Assembly: GCA_948567375.1 (NCBI GenBank)
Contig: OX419758.1
Span: 21,643,001 to 21,707,000, forward strand
Source of the DNA: Lunularia cruciata
Taxonomy: Eukaryota; Streptophyta; Marchantiopsida; Lunulariales; Lunulariaceae
Length of the DNA stretch: 64,000 nt
Reading direction: 5' to 3'
A program made the position numbers and the translations under genes. Of this stretch, positions 48,701 through 59,340 are shown piece after piece (position 1 is the stretch's first letter; each line of letters starts with the position of its first letter). Below the pieces are notes generated by a model. That model searched no databases. It saw only the letters and a list, made by a program, of their open reading frames with translations, and was not told the DNA's origin.

Positions 48701-49370
48701 AGGGTCTATTGAACCCTTGGTCTATTGAACACCAAGTCCTCCAGGGTAGATAGTGTGACCCAAATACTCAACCTGCTCATGGAAGAACTTACACTTCCCA
48801 AGATGTAATTTGAGTCCATGAGATCTCAACCTCTCAAACACCAACAAGTGTCTTTCATGCTCCTCCATAGTAGTGCTATAGACCAAAATGTCATCAATAT
48901 AGCACCGAGCAAAATCCAATCTAGCTAGGATCCTATCCATGACCCTTTGGAACTCAACAAGAGTGTTCTTTAACCCAAACGGTAAGAATCTCTACTAATA
49001 TAACACATCCTTACCGTGAGGATCAATAGCTCAGAATGCTATCTTGGACTTTTCCTCCTCCTTGATCGGCAACTAATGATATTTTGCTCAAAGATCCAAA
49101 GTATTGAATACCTTTGCATGCCCAATCGCATAAAAAATCTCCTCCGGTGTAGGCATGGCATATCGATCAGCCTTAGTCTGTTGGTTGATAGGATGGTAAT
49201 CTCCACACATCTGCCTATCTGTGTAGTTGCCATGGATATCTTTCTTGGCTGGCATCACTATCGCTGATGCATACTCTCTATGTGAAATCTCCACCAAACT
49301 AGCCTCAAAAAGGTCGCTACTCCGACTCTAAATCAATGTCCTCTCCATATCACTATATCAATAAGGACAT
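48701..49370 (-). pseudogene. Reverse transcriptase of P
   Basis: Reads YASAIVMPAKKDIHGNYTD and MCGDYHPIN (49,150-49,297), then a damaged middle, then FLPFGLKNT and ARCYIDDILVYS (YIDD catalytic centre, about 48,890) and LHLGKCKFFHEQVEYLGH (about 48,770). The order and motifs are those of Ty3/gypsy RT. At least two frame changes and several stops. Confidence 0.85.
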
Positions 49371-49397
49371 TAGAAAATTGGTGTATTGCCAGTCAGC

Positions 49398-49442
49398 TCA
49401 ATCCGTATACCATGCCCTTTTAGAGCATGGTATACGGATTGA
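49398..49442. repeat. Perfect 18-bp hairpin within P's RT leader
   Basis: Left arm 49,398-49,415 (TCAATCCGTATACCATGC), a 9-nt spacer, and an exactly complementary right arm 49,425-49,442. On the minus strand the left arm encodes the expected HGIRIE of this region of pol, so the right arm is a local inverted duplication. Confidence 0.9.
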
Positions 49443-49982
49443 AGGCATCCTTCATCCTTCACCCAATCCTTCATATTGAAGGCAAAACAACTTGTGTGGC
49501 TCCTCAAGAACCTCCAAACCCTCCGTCTTTCCTCTCTAGTAAGCTTGGGTCCAAGATCTGGTTCCCAAGTTTCCTCTATAACTGTTGTTGGAGTGGAAGA
49601 CGTACCAACTGGCTGCTACATTGGGCCCTTAAGAGCAATAATGTCATGCCTTTGACCACTAGAGGTCTCAACTTCTATGTGAAAAACTCCCTCCACTCTA
49701 ACTGCAAGCTCCACACTTCCTCTAGTTGCATCCCAAGTGGACCAAGGGTGTAATCCAAGTAGCCCACGCTCACCAAGATGGACTCCAAGTAGACCACTCT
49801 CCATAGTAGCTATTGGATGTGTCCCAAGCATACCATGTCTACTCGGTCCATTGCCCCCAACATGTGCCTGAATCGTCTTGATAGGCACAAGGCTCACAAG
49901 TGTTTGAGTAGTGATGCCTATTAAGTGCATCTTATGCTGCTCTACCAAGGCAAGGCTCATAATCAAGGTCAAATAGTTCATG

Positions 49983-50408
49983 TGTAAAAGACCGAAACCG
50001 AGGAGAGAAATAGGAGAATGGAAACTCACATTGGGACACTTGAATGAGAGAAAACTCCGAATGCCTAGCATGAGCTTTGGCTTTGGTATTTATAGGTAGC
50101 ATACAAGGCTCTTGAGAAGCTTCTCAAGAAGCTTCCTCAAGCCGCTTTCTTAGAGTGCAAGCCAAGTTAACTAGGAAGCTTCTCAAGAAGCTTCCTTCTA
50201 GAAGCCACCTACTTGGCATGCAAGCTAAGCTAGTTGGAAGCTTCTAGAAGCTTCCTTCTAGAAGTTGCTTACTTAAGGTGCAAGCTAAGCTAATCGGGAA
50301 GCTTCCCAAGAAGCTTCCTAGATACTTCCGGAATATTCTAGGCTAATTTATCTTATGTGGTACTTCGTGAGCCCGACTAACTTCGTCGCTAAACTCCATA
50401 TTGTTACA
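49983..50408 (-). repeat. 3' LTR of M
   Basis: On the minus strand TGTAACAATATGG to GGTCTTTTACA, 426 bp. The G-rich PPT (ACTAGCGGCGGGGGAATA on the minus strand) is at 50,409-50,426. The U3 holds a perfect four-module heat-shock element. Confidence 0.93.
50237..50254. promoter_or_regulatory. Perfect heat-shock-element motif in M's LTR
   Basis: GAAGCTTCTAGAAGCTTC is four alternating modules, GAA-TTC-GAA-TTC, each separated by two bases. That is the consensus bound by heat-shock factor trimers. It lies in U3, upstream of the TATA-like TATAAATA (minus strand, about 50,085-50,095). Another TTC-CT-TCT-AGAA module follows. The same LTR in I has only shorter runs. Confidence 0.7.
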
Positions 50409-50426
50409 TATTCCCCCGCCGCTAGT

Positions 50427-52883
50427 TGGTGACGTCCTCGTCGCCAGTGAAGCTTTGAATTCCTGGATGGCTGTCTATGCATTTTGGAGGTGAGAAAGAG
50501 GTTCCTAGGTGGCATCATGAAGGGGATACCCTTTCCAGAGGACCTTGTACTCCGTATGTTGGCGACGGCCTTGTTGAATGTGGCAACGTGCAAGGATACG
50601 ATCAACTTTGTACTCCTCATGATCATTGATAGGGATAGGAAGAGCGGGAGGTTGGACTCAAGAGGAAAAGGAAGAGGGGTTAGGAACAAAGGGTTTCAAC
50701 TTGGAAACATGAAAGACAGGATGGATACGCATGTGACAAGGCAAGGCAAGGCGATAAGCAACAAGAGAGACAATTTGGGTGAGATCAAAGGGTCCTATCC
50801 AATTAGGGGCAAGTTTACGAACTTGGGTATCAAGTGGGAGAGGGAGGTTACTAGAGGATAACATGACTTTATCACCAACTTCAAAGGTGAGATCTCGACA
50901 ATGGTGGTCCGCATATTGTTTTTGGTGATTCTGAGCAACAAGGAGGTGAGACTTGGCTTGTTGGAGAGATTGAGATATAGTGGTCAAGAATGTGGCAGTA
51001 TGAGGAACCTGAGATGGAGGGGGAGCAAGAAAAGAATCCGGAACAAGCGGATCTTGGCCAAAATTGAGAAAGAAAGGAGAGAATCCGGTGCTTGCCTGTT
51101 TGGAATTGTTGTAGGAAAATTCGGCAGCGACAAGACATTCATCCCAATTGGTATGGTGGACATTGACAAAGGCATGCAACATATCCTCCAATGTACGATT
51201 TGCATGTTCGGTTTGTCCATCAGTTTGAGGATGATAGGCCGTGGACAAAGCAAGCTTGGTGCCGAGTATCTAAAAGAGTGCTTGCCTAAAATTTCCGGTA
51301 AAGCAAGGATCACGGTCGGAGATGAGTACGTGTGGCATTCCATGATGCTTGAAGACATTGTCAAAGTAGATTTGCGCTAAGGTTGGAGCATCCACGGTGT
51401 CACAAGTTGGTGCCAAGTGGATTTGCTTACTAAGCTTATCCACAAACACCACGATGGCGGTGTGTCCTTAATTTGTCTTTGGCAAGGATGTGATGAGATC
51501 CAAGCTCATATGCTCCCAACGAGCTGATGGAACGGCAAGCGGTTGAAGGAGTCCACCCGGCTTCTGGTTGCTGGCCTTGTTATGTTGGCAGCTCTCACAC
51601 GATCGAACAAATTCTCAAATATCCCGTGTCATGTTGGGCCACCACCATTGACGTTGGAGAGTACCCAAGGTCTTGTCCACACCCATGTGACCAGCGATGG
51701 GTAAATCATGGGCTTCTTGAAGGCGCACAAGTTGAAGATCACCTTTGGTTGGAACATAGATCCGGTCCGCATGGAATAGAAGGCCTTCCTTGAAGGAGAA
51801 GGTGTTGTACTCCTTGTCACCTATTGTTAGACGACCATGTACCATTTGGAAGAAGGGATCTTGCTGTAGAGCTAACCAAAACTCGTTATGAATCTTGGGA
51901 TCAATTGACACCGTCGTAATTGCTGTCGTGATGAGAGGAAGAGACTTCAAATCAAGTCATCGTGATAGAGCATCAGGGATGACATGGAACTGACCTGGTT
52001 TGTACTCAAGTTTGATGTTGAACAATTGGAGTTGCTCTTCCCATCGATGATGTCAACTCTTCATGTGCTCTAGGTGTAAGGTCTGCAACAATGGCTTGTG
52101 ATCAGTTTGCATGATCACTTGTTTCCCCAAGAGATAATGCCTCCATACCTTGGTGGCATATACCATTGCAAGTTGTTCTTGATCTCAAGCAGAGTAATTT
52201 CTTTCAGCAATATTTAGTCGGCGAGACACAAAGGCAATAGGGTATAGTCCATCTGGAAATTCTTGTTGCAACACAGCTCTAATTGCAAAGTTAGAAGCAT
52301 CAAAATCAACCACACAAGGTAGTTGAGGATCATATGGTTGAAGAATGGGTCTTGAAGACATCATATGCTTTAACTTCTGGAATGCTTCTTCATACTTGGT
52401 GGTCCATTGGAAGCTCGAGTTCTTTCCCAAGAGGTCAGTCAATGGTGCAGCCACGTGAGCATAATAGTGGATGAACCGTTGGTAAAAACTGGCCAATCCA
52501 TTGAATGCTCGTACTTCGCTAGCATCCTTTGGGGTAGGCCAATCAGTAACGGCCTTGATCTTCTCTTCTTCCATCTTGATCCCCTCTGATGAGATCTTAT
52601 GACCCAAGAAGGTAACCTCCTTTTGCCAAAAAGCACACTTTGACTTCTTGCAGTAATATTTCATTTGTCGTAGTCGTCTTAGGACTTCTCGCACATGATT
52701 CCTATGTTCTGCCTCTGTCCTACTATGGATTAAGATATCATCTAAGAACACTACCACGGACTGATCCAATAGTCCCTCCAACACCCAATGCATCTGATCC
52801 ATGAAGAGTGCTGGAGCATTAGTGAGCCCGAAAGGAAGAACTCTCCACTCAAAATGTCCATACCTTGTGCGAAAGGCAGTCTT
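50427..52883 (-). pseudogene. pol of M: partial RT, RNase H, integrase, chromodomain
   Basis: The RT fragment runs from KTAFRTRYGH at 52,883 through [12 protein letters not shown] and [12 protein letters not shown] (about 52,740). RNase H (VVDFDASNFAIRAVLQQ, about 52,300) ends at a TGA, 52,185-52,187, and a second TGA is at 52,053-52,055. The integrase has a good HHCC (HMGVDKTLGTL; CESCQHNK), core motifs SLDLITSLP, VLISDRDPCF and TLED, and a stop within each of three places. Open frames at 52,185-52,802 and 50,658-51,248 are long. The chromodomain (TEYKVLWKGYPLHDAT) has a TAG at 50,505-50,507 where Trp is expected. Confidence 0.9.
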
Positions 52884-53017
52884 AAGGTGAAAGCTAAGCT
52901 AACCGGGAAGCTTCCCAAGAAGCTTCCTAGATACTTCCAGAATATTCTAGGCTAATTTATCTTATGTGGTACTTCGTGAGCCTGACTTACTTCGTCGCTA
53001 AACTCCATATTGTTACA
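52884..53017 (-). repeat. Truncated 5' LTR of M
   Basis: Matches 50,274-50,408 closely, with only a few differences (for example AACCGGG and AATCGGG), then abuts RT. The junction shows a short CTT microhomology. The near identity shows M is young. Confidence 0.9.
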
Positions 53018-53022
53018 TCATG

Positions 53023-54590
53023 TCCATAACCTGACCTAACACTTGATGCATGAATGCCTCTAACACTACTAGACCAACGGTAATATCGGTGCAAAAACCC
53101 ATCACCCACTCTCTCTCATCAGCATTGAGCTCCACCAACTACTGTAAATGTGAGTCCCAAACACGACCAGGTTCTCCCTCTCAAAAAGCATGAGAGCTTG
53201 GGAAACTCATAAGTGTGGGAAGTGCGGCTCTAGGTTGTCCAACTAGGTTCACCACTCCCATAGGTGACCTATCAACCACTACCACTATTTGAGACTGACA
53301 TTGAACATCCAAGATATCATCAACCAAGATGTGGTCAAGTCACTGAATCCCATCATAAGCATGTTGTAAGAGGTTCGTCCACCAAAGATGAAGACAATGA
53401 GCCCGTGATCTCACTCTGGCTGCATCTAACAATATAGTAGGTTCCATCCTAGAATGGACTTGATGTGTACTTTCCACTACTCTGGTGCAAGAATCATCCA
53501 TCAAAGGAATGTTCTCCAAAAGGTAAGCTGGAGAAACAGACTAATGAACCTGGAGATGCTGTAGTATCCGTAACATCTCCCAAAGCATACTAGAACAAGG
53601 ATCCTAAAGACCCAAACCTTGGCCAACATGTATATGTCCTTGACATGGCCATCCAAAAATCACCAAGTGAATAGGCCCATGTCTCTCCAGATCATGCACC
53701 CCCAGTAAGGAAATGTCTGTTGGTAGGGCTTTTTGGTAACCTTTGACTGTTGATATTGGTAATAACTCTAGATATCGATAGGCCAAGTATGCCACATGAT
53801 GTAGAGAGACTTGCCTAGCAGTCTCATCTCTCTCTACATACATGTACATCCCTACTCGTATACCCGCCTATAAGACCGTAGCTAGTCCGGTGCTAATCCC
53901 ACCAAACAACTCCAATAGACATATCCCCTCTACTAGATATTGCCAAGCAATGAGTGTGGTATCCAGAAGTATCAAAGTAATCAACTTTGGAGACTCATCC
54001 TCACACTTATCTCCTAATGGTACAAAGGCTCCACTCCAAGCCTATTGCACCAACTAATCTGCATGCTGTTGCAATGCCTCTTTTGAACTCCACAATAGAA
54101 CATCCAAGGTGAATGGACAATCTCACTCGTACTCCAAATCCGAGTGATCTCCTTTGGTATTGGAGTATCCTCTGCATGGACGCTCCTCTCTAACAAGTCA
54201 CCAGGCCAAGTAACTGCACCATTGAAAGCTAAAACTGATGTTATCATGAGCCAAGACTATCACTATTGAAGCGTACTGGTAGGCAACATACTTGTCTCTC
54301 ACCAGACTACCAACTTGGTTTATAGGAGGTTGTCTCCTCCCAATAGTCAATACTAAAACCCATGGGGTATAACATTGCTCCCCCAACTAGCACATCATAT
54401 GACTCAGCTATTGTCGCAATAGCTTGAGCTCTCACCACCAAGCTATCAGTCAGATGACTAGGCTGAACCAAGATAACAAGCTCCCCATGTGTGATGTACT
54501 ATGTCAAACCACCACCTAGAGATGTTTGGATCTAAAATGGATACCTCTCCACATCAATCTTCCGTAACTCCAGACCAACAATTGTAGCCT
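53023..54590 (-). other. Protease-RT spacer of P, no domain recognised
   Basis: Belongs to P by position. Together with 49,443-49,977 it makes about 2.1 kb between the protease and RT of P, which is longer than usual in gypsy elements. Open frames such as 53,604-53,849 are short and their products are not recognised. It may carry an extra, unknown protein segment, or another decayed insertion. Confidence 0.5.
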
Positions 54591-55300
54591 TCTCCAACAT
54601 AAAGGGTTGTGCACCAGAGTCTAACAAGACTCTTTGTGGTGTATAGACCTTCCTTGAAGGTCACACCAAACAGAAAATCCCCTTTTGGTTATCCAATAGG
54701 ACAACACCAGGTGTGAACTGCGTTCTCTCAAAGGTTGGTCTAGCTGGCAACTCCTCTTGTCTAGCCGTTGTAGCCTACCATAAACCACTAGTCGTTGAAC
54801 CAATTCCATGCTCCTCAACCAAGTCAGCTCCACTATCAACCACCTCTACTCTAGTAGTAGGAACCACATCATCCCTACTCTCACAAAGCATGGCAGCCAA
54901 CCGGAACACTAGGGCTGGGTCAACTTCCAATGTAAACATGTCACTGGGTGAAAACAAAGGGCAACACATAATCAGTTGAGCCGCCCCCAACATCGTGATA
55001 GACTCAGTCTGTGCAATAGCATGTGGTTGACAAGTAGGTAGTCCATCATGCATTCTATCACCACCTACCACACTTGCATTGAGACATCTAGAAGCCATGG
55101 ATGTTGTCTGCAATGCCTCAGACAGTATGAAAGATTGGGGAAGTCTGACTTGTCTCCCAACCTCTCTTCTTTGTGGGTCAAACTCCACCGATGTTCCTCT
55201 AAGCTTTGGAGCATGTACTACACTCCTAGTCATTGCTGTAGATGCATCCACCTATGCTGCTCCACACATGAAATCCAATGCATCTCTATCACCAACATAT
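54591..55300 (-). pseudogene. Aspartic protease region of P
   Basis: The motif LLDSGAQPFMLEKATIV at about 54,580-54,629 is the active site (D-S-G) of a retroelement protease, followed by IVGLELRKID. Upstream (54,775-55,251) is an open frame rich in Ser/Thr/Val, probably the linker between gag and protease. The active-site triplet is intact; stops lie after it. Confidence 0.75.
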
Positions 55301-55301
55301 G

Positions 55302-56028
55302 TGTAATACTCTGAGGACAAGAGAAGAGAGAAAACATAGATTGCACACTCAAACATTCGATGCCCCAAAGGAGCACATTCTCTTTATTATATAGACAAAG
55401 AGGATCTCCTCCAAGGAAGCTCCACCATAGGATTAGGGACACAAATAGGTGACATGTCAGCAAGCTCCACCCTTGGATTACTTACATGGATGGGTGACAT
55501 GTCTGGTCTAGGTCCTATCTGGTTGGTCAAACAAGCTTTGACCAGAGGGAATCTTTTAGGGAATCTTCCTATAGGAATCTCAGAATCACATGAATAATGT
55601 ACCGTTGGAAAGCTCTCGATGAGACAAAGTAGGGGGGAGGCAAGGCCAGCCTCTCTTCTATAGGGGGGGAGGACTCTACACATTTTTGAGGCCTAATTCA
55701 TCCGTTTAGGCCTCCAAAATTGCCTTCAAAGATTTTAGGCATATTTCGGTTCCTACTCTATTAGTAGAAGTCCCCTTTTGGCGATACCTCTTTTTGACTA
55801 TTTAGTCCATCATGTGTAACATCCTTCCAGATGTTACCAAACCAATTCTCACCTTTAAATCATATGTCCAGCTATTGGTTCTAAGGTTCTCAAGTCTATT
55901 TTGGTTTCTGCCCTATTAGTAGAAGTACTCTTTTGGTGATACTTCTATCTTATCTATTTTGACCATCATATATATCATCATTCTAGATGTTACCAAACCA
56001 AATTTTGCATCTAGCTTTTGGTATTATA
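55302..56028 (-). mobile_element. Family-1 solo LTR S2, inside P
   Basis: In minus orientation. On the plus strand it begins TGTAATACTCTGAGG and ends GGTATTATA. Perfect ATATG duplicates at 55,297-55,301 and 56,029-56,033. Two U3 units. It lies between P's protease and gag knuckle. Confidence 0.93.
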
Positions 56029-56033
56029 ATATG

Positions 56034-57450
56034 AGGTGGAAGCCTTAGCACCCAAATTTGATCTCCTTTGAGCAATAGCCATATTAGCTAATCTTTGCTC
56101 CAACTATTTAATCCGAGTAGCCATAGCTATATCAGAAGTAAGGGTAGGTACTACACCCCTACTAGGTGTAGATCCTCTACCACCACCTCTATCACCTTGT
56201 CCTCCATGAATTGGAGCTCCTCTACGACCTACCATAGCAACCCTACCACTCCAAAACTCTGGGTGTAGGTCAAAGCACCGGTCACTAGTGTGACCAAATT
56301 TGTGGCAATGCTCACATTACCTCTGTGTTGGTTGTGATGCACCCAAGGTATTAGATCCATTGCCCTAAGTACACTCTCTCTGATGGTGAGGTCAACCACA
56401 AGTCCAACAAGCAACACTACCACTCATTGGCTATTGCTGACCCAAAAATGAAGGTAAGGATGTAGCTCCACTAGGCCCTCCACTTGCTCCATAGGATCTG
56501 GGCTGTCCATCCTATCCTCAAAAACCAACTGGGCATGGTGCACTCTGTTGCACTCTAGAAGAAGTAATAGCTGTGGATGAGGTCTTCCTACCAAATCCAG
56601 ATGCCACCACCCTCTCCTCCACTATGTTGAGCTCAATATGCTCAGCCAAACCAAAGACCACTGCCAAAGTAGGCAAAGTAGCCTGTAACAATGTAGCATC
56701 ACAAACCCTACATTGCAACTCTTTATCCAATATCCCATACCAAAACTAGACTGCTTGGGCCTCAATAACTCCTTGAGTGAAATTGATTAACCACCTCATG
56801 TGAGTGTATGCCTTGCGTAGGCTCTCTATAGCCTTCCGTTGGAACTCCTGCAAGCTCCTGAGCTTGTCAATCCTCACTCTCTAGTAATCCTACCTCAAAC
56901 ATAAGAAGAACTCCACCATGGGGTTAAACCCTGGTACCACACCACCTCCTGTAGTGGTACCTCCACTTGTAGTAGCACTATCTCCAGCTAATGCACCTCC
57001 ACTAGCTCCATCAACACTACTTGAGCTAGAACTCGTAGGTACAATAGATCTACTCTTGGCCACCAAACTTGAAGTGATAGAGATATAGTTTGGAGACCAA
57101 TACTATCTCCATAATTCAATCTCCTCCAAATGAGCTCTCCATAAACTCATGGTAGTCATCCATCAATAGACCCTCCAAATGTTGAAACAACCTTCCATGC
57201 CATGAAAGGCGTAAACAAAGTTGGGTTCCACATCTACTATAGATCACACCAACTATCAAACTCCTAGATGAAGTCATCCAACTCAATGGTACCCACTATA
57301 CTAGAGTAACGCCTAGGGCCTTTGGAGTCCCTATAAATCTCATCTATGTGCAACAACAATGGTGCGGACACGCCAAGTGCACTCTCAATTGAATCAACTC
57401 CTATGTTGAACTCCAACTCAAAGTCAATCTCCTCCCTCATTGGGACTTGA
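56034..57450 (-). pseudogene. gag of P with CCHC zinc knuckles
   Basis: Gag binds element RNA. A canonical knuckle, CEHCHKFGHTSDRC, is encoded at 56,275-56,316. A second, damaged one (CWTCG, stop, PHHQREC) is at about 56,375-56,415. Upstream, phrases such as FTPFMAWK at about 57,200 and IELDDFI at about 57,270 look like the gag core. The frame is broken by many stops. Confidence 0.75.
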
Positions 57451-57597
57451 GATATAAGCTGATATCAAGCACCACTCTAAGTAAACCCACTATGTACTAT
57501 AGGGCTAACTCCTCTGGAATCCCCAAAGAACTTTGTCGTGACAAAGTAACCGCAACTTGGAACCACCAAATGCAACCACAAACCGCAACCGTAAGTA

Positions 57598-57712
57598 CCC
57601 CACCAAGTGTCAACACCACCAAGTGCCAACACCAACCAAGCACCACCAAGTGCCAACACCAACTAAGCACCACTAAGTGCCAACACCAACCAAGCACCAC
57701 AAAGTGCCAAAA
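57598..57712. repeat. Minisatellite, 27-bp unit, about four copies
   Basis: Unit like CACCAAGTGCCAACACCAA, with copies starting near 57,640, 57,667 and 57,694 and an earlier degenerate one. It lies in P's leader, upstream of gag. Confidence 0.8.
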
Positions 57713-58525
57713 CTAACGGAACATTATCCACTAATGTGACTCTAACCAAGACAACTACACTAGGGGCAAAGGCGACCTGTAACCTACCATCACAACATTC
57801 TCACAGTCTCCAAGTTATCACTTCCCACCTCACCAAAGAAAAACAAAGATAGTCTAACTGGTCATCACTCCAGCCTCACTATCAAGAGCACACTAGAGCA
57901 CCAATACTCAAAATTTAGGGCACCTCACACAAACACGGTGCACAAACAGGAAGCAAAGTATGGAATGGGTCCAATCACAAGAATGCTAAACAAAAACCCT
58001 CCATCCCATAAATCAACACGGGATTGATTATGCCACCATTTGGCATTTGACATAATTGAGTATCTATCTACTTCTTGTGCTACAAGGATGACTAAGGATT
58101 GGATCAAAGTTCTTCTTGCCAAAACTTGACGTAACTCCTTCACAAATCTGATGCAAAATCTGACATAAATCTGACATAAATCCCCAAAAATGGCTGACCG
58201 GTAAATCCTCTGCTAACTCTTCACTTGAGCCATATTGGAAAAATAGGTGTTGTCCAATCTCTAATTCACGAGGATCTGTTCTCAACTCCACCTTTAATTT
58301 CAGTTTATGAGCTCAACTCGTAACAAATTGGTCCTAAGCTCAAAATCATAGATACCGTTTGAAAATTGCTTCTCCTTGGCTCCAAATTTTGCCAGCACTT
58401 CTGCACACACACTCTCTCTCAAGAAATCTGAACTACTGGATCAAGACATCATGATCCACCAAGCTTGGAGATATCACCAACAATTGCAATTCCTGCACCC
58501 AATTTCCCAGAACTCACTTCTCTGA
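57713..58525 (-). other. P leader and primer region
   Basis: Between gag and the 5' LTR. Directly inside the LTR, the minus strand reads ATCAGAGAAGTGAG, which partly matches the tRNA-Met PBS (ATCAGAGC). No coding domain seen. Confidence 0.55.
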
Positions 58526-58971
58526 TGTAATCAGATTGTTTATAACTCAAATCAATCAAACTCAGATCAATACTTGATTTGATCCTCAACAACTTGCCAA
58601 CAACAGGGCATTGATTACAATCAAGCTACACCCACTCTAGCTAAGAGATTCCAAGTGATGCTTGTTGGCTTTCTGTCCATTCTAGCCAAGAACTTGAAGG
58701 CTCAACATCAAAGAAGTGAGCTCTTTGGAGCTGCACTTCTAGGGTATACTCTTGATTTCAACCTAGGTCTCATCCCAACGGTCTCGCTGATGATACACCC
58801 AACGGTGCGGATAGTGCAAGTGATGGTGGGCCTACCATGAAGTCAGTACCCTAAACACAAAATCTAACTGTTGGGAAGTAGTCTATGAGTAATTGCCAAA
58901 ATGCCTCTAACTACTATTATTGGAACTCCATTGTCCGAGCAATCTAGATGCAACACTACAAATGGTGTGAC
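58526..58971 (-). repeat. 5' LTR of P
   Basis: On the minus strand TGTCACACCATTTG to ATCTGATTACA (TG...CA), 446 bp. Homologous to 45,797-46,230. Contains CCCAACGGT-type repeats. No X repeat beside it. Confidence 0.85.
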
Positions 58972-58976
58972 ATAGG

Positions 58977-59268
58977 GAAGCAAACAAGGTTCTTGAGTAG
59001 CTTCTTAAAAGTTATCTTCTTAGAATGCAAGCCAAGTTAACCAGGAAGCTTCTCAAAAAGTCTCCTTCTAGAAACTGTCTGCTTGGCATGAAAACTAAAC
59101 TAGTTAGGAAGTTTCCCAAGAAACTTTGTTTTGAAGCCATCTACTTGGTGTACAAGCTAAGTTAGCCAAGAAACTTCTTTCTAGAAGTCACCACTTGGGA
59201 TGCACATTATCCAATATTTGGAAGATACCAAGTAACTCCCTAGATACTTCTTGAATATTCTTATAATT
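58977..59268 (-). repeat. O 5' LTR, outer part
   Basis: Resumes O's LTR after P: GCAAACAAGGTTCTTGAGTAG and several diverged AAGCTTC modules, to GATACTTCTTGAATATTC. The last part no longer matches the LTR of M, so the end is eroded or truncated. Confidence 0.75.
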
Positions 59269-59340
59269 CTTAGCACTTTGAGAAGATGGTGTTTGTTTAG
59301 AAACCAATGCAGAAGTCTCCCAAAACTATCCTTAGGACCC

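Larger units (their letters stand above)
49983..53017 (-). mobile_element. Internally deleted chromovirus M, inside P
   Basis: Flanked by perfect TCATG duplicates (49,978-49,982 and 53,018-53,022). On the minus strand the 5' end keeps only about 134 bp of its LTR (52,884-53,017). This is fused to the middle of RT, so the rest of the 5' LTR, PBS, gag, protease and RT N-terminus are gone. The remainder (RT, RNase H, integrase, chromodomain, purine tract, full 3' LTR) is the cleanest pol in the window. Same family as I and O. It cannot move by itself. Confidence 0.93.
45691..58971 (-). mobile_element. PHD-finger Ty3/gypsy element P (with nested insertions)
   Basis: Minus-strand LTR element inserted in O's LTR. 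The matching flanks ATAGG (45,686-45,690 and 58,972-58,976) mark the ends. Reading right to left: 5' LTR 58,526-58,971, leader, gag (with CX2CX4HX4C knuckle), protease, a long spacer, RT, RNase H, integrase, and a C-terminal PHD finger, then the 3' LTR region. Nested in it are M (49,983-53,017) and solo LTR S2 (55,302-56,028). Without them P is about 9.5 kb. Stops are scattered through every domain, so it is inactive. Confidence 0.9.
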
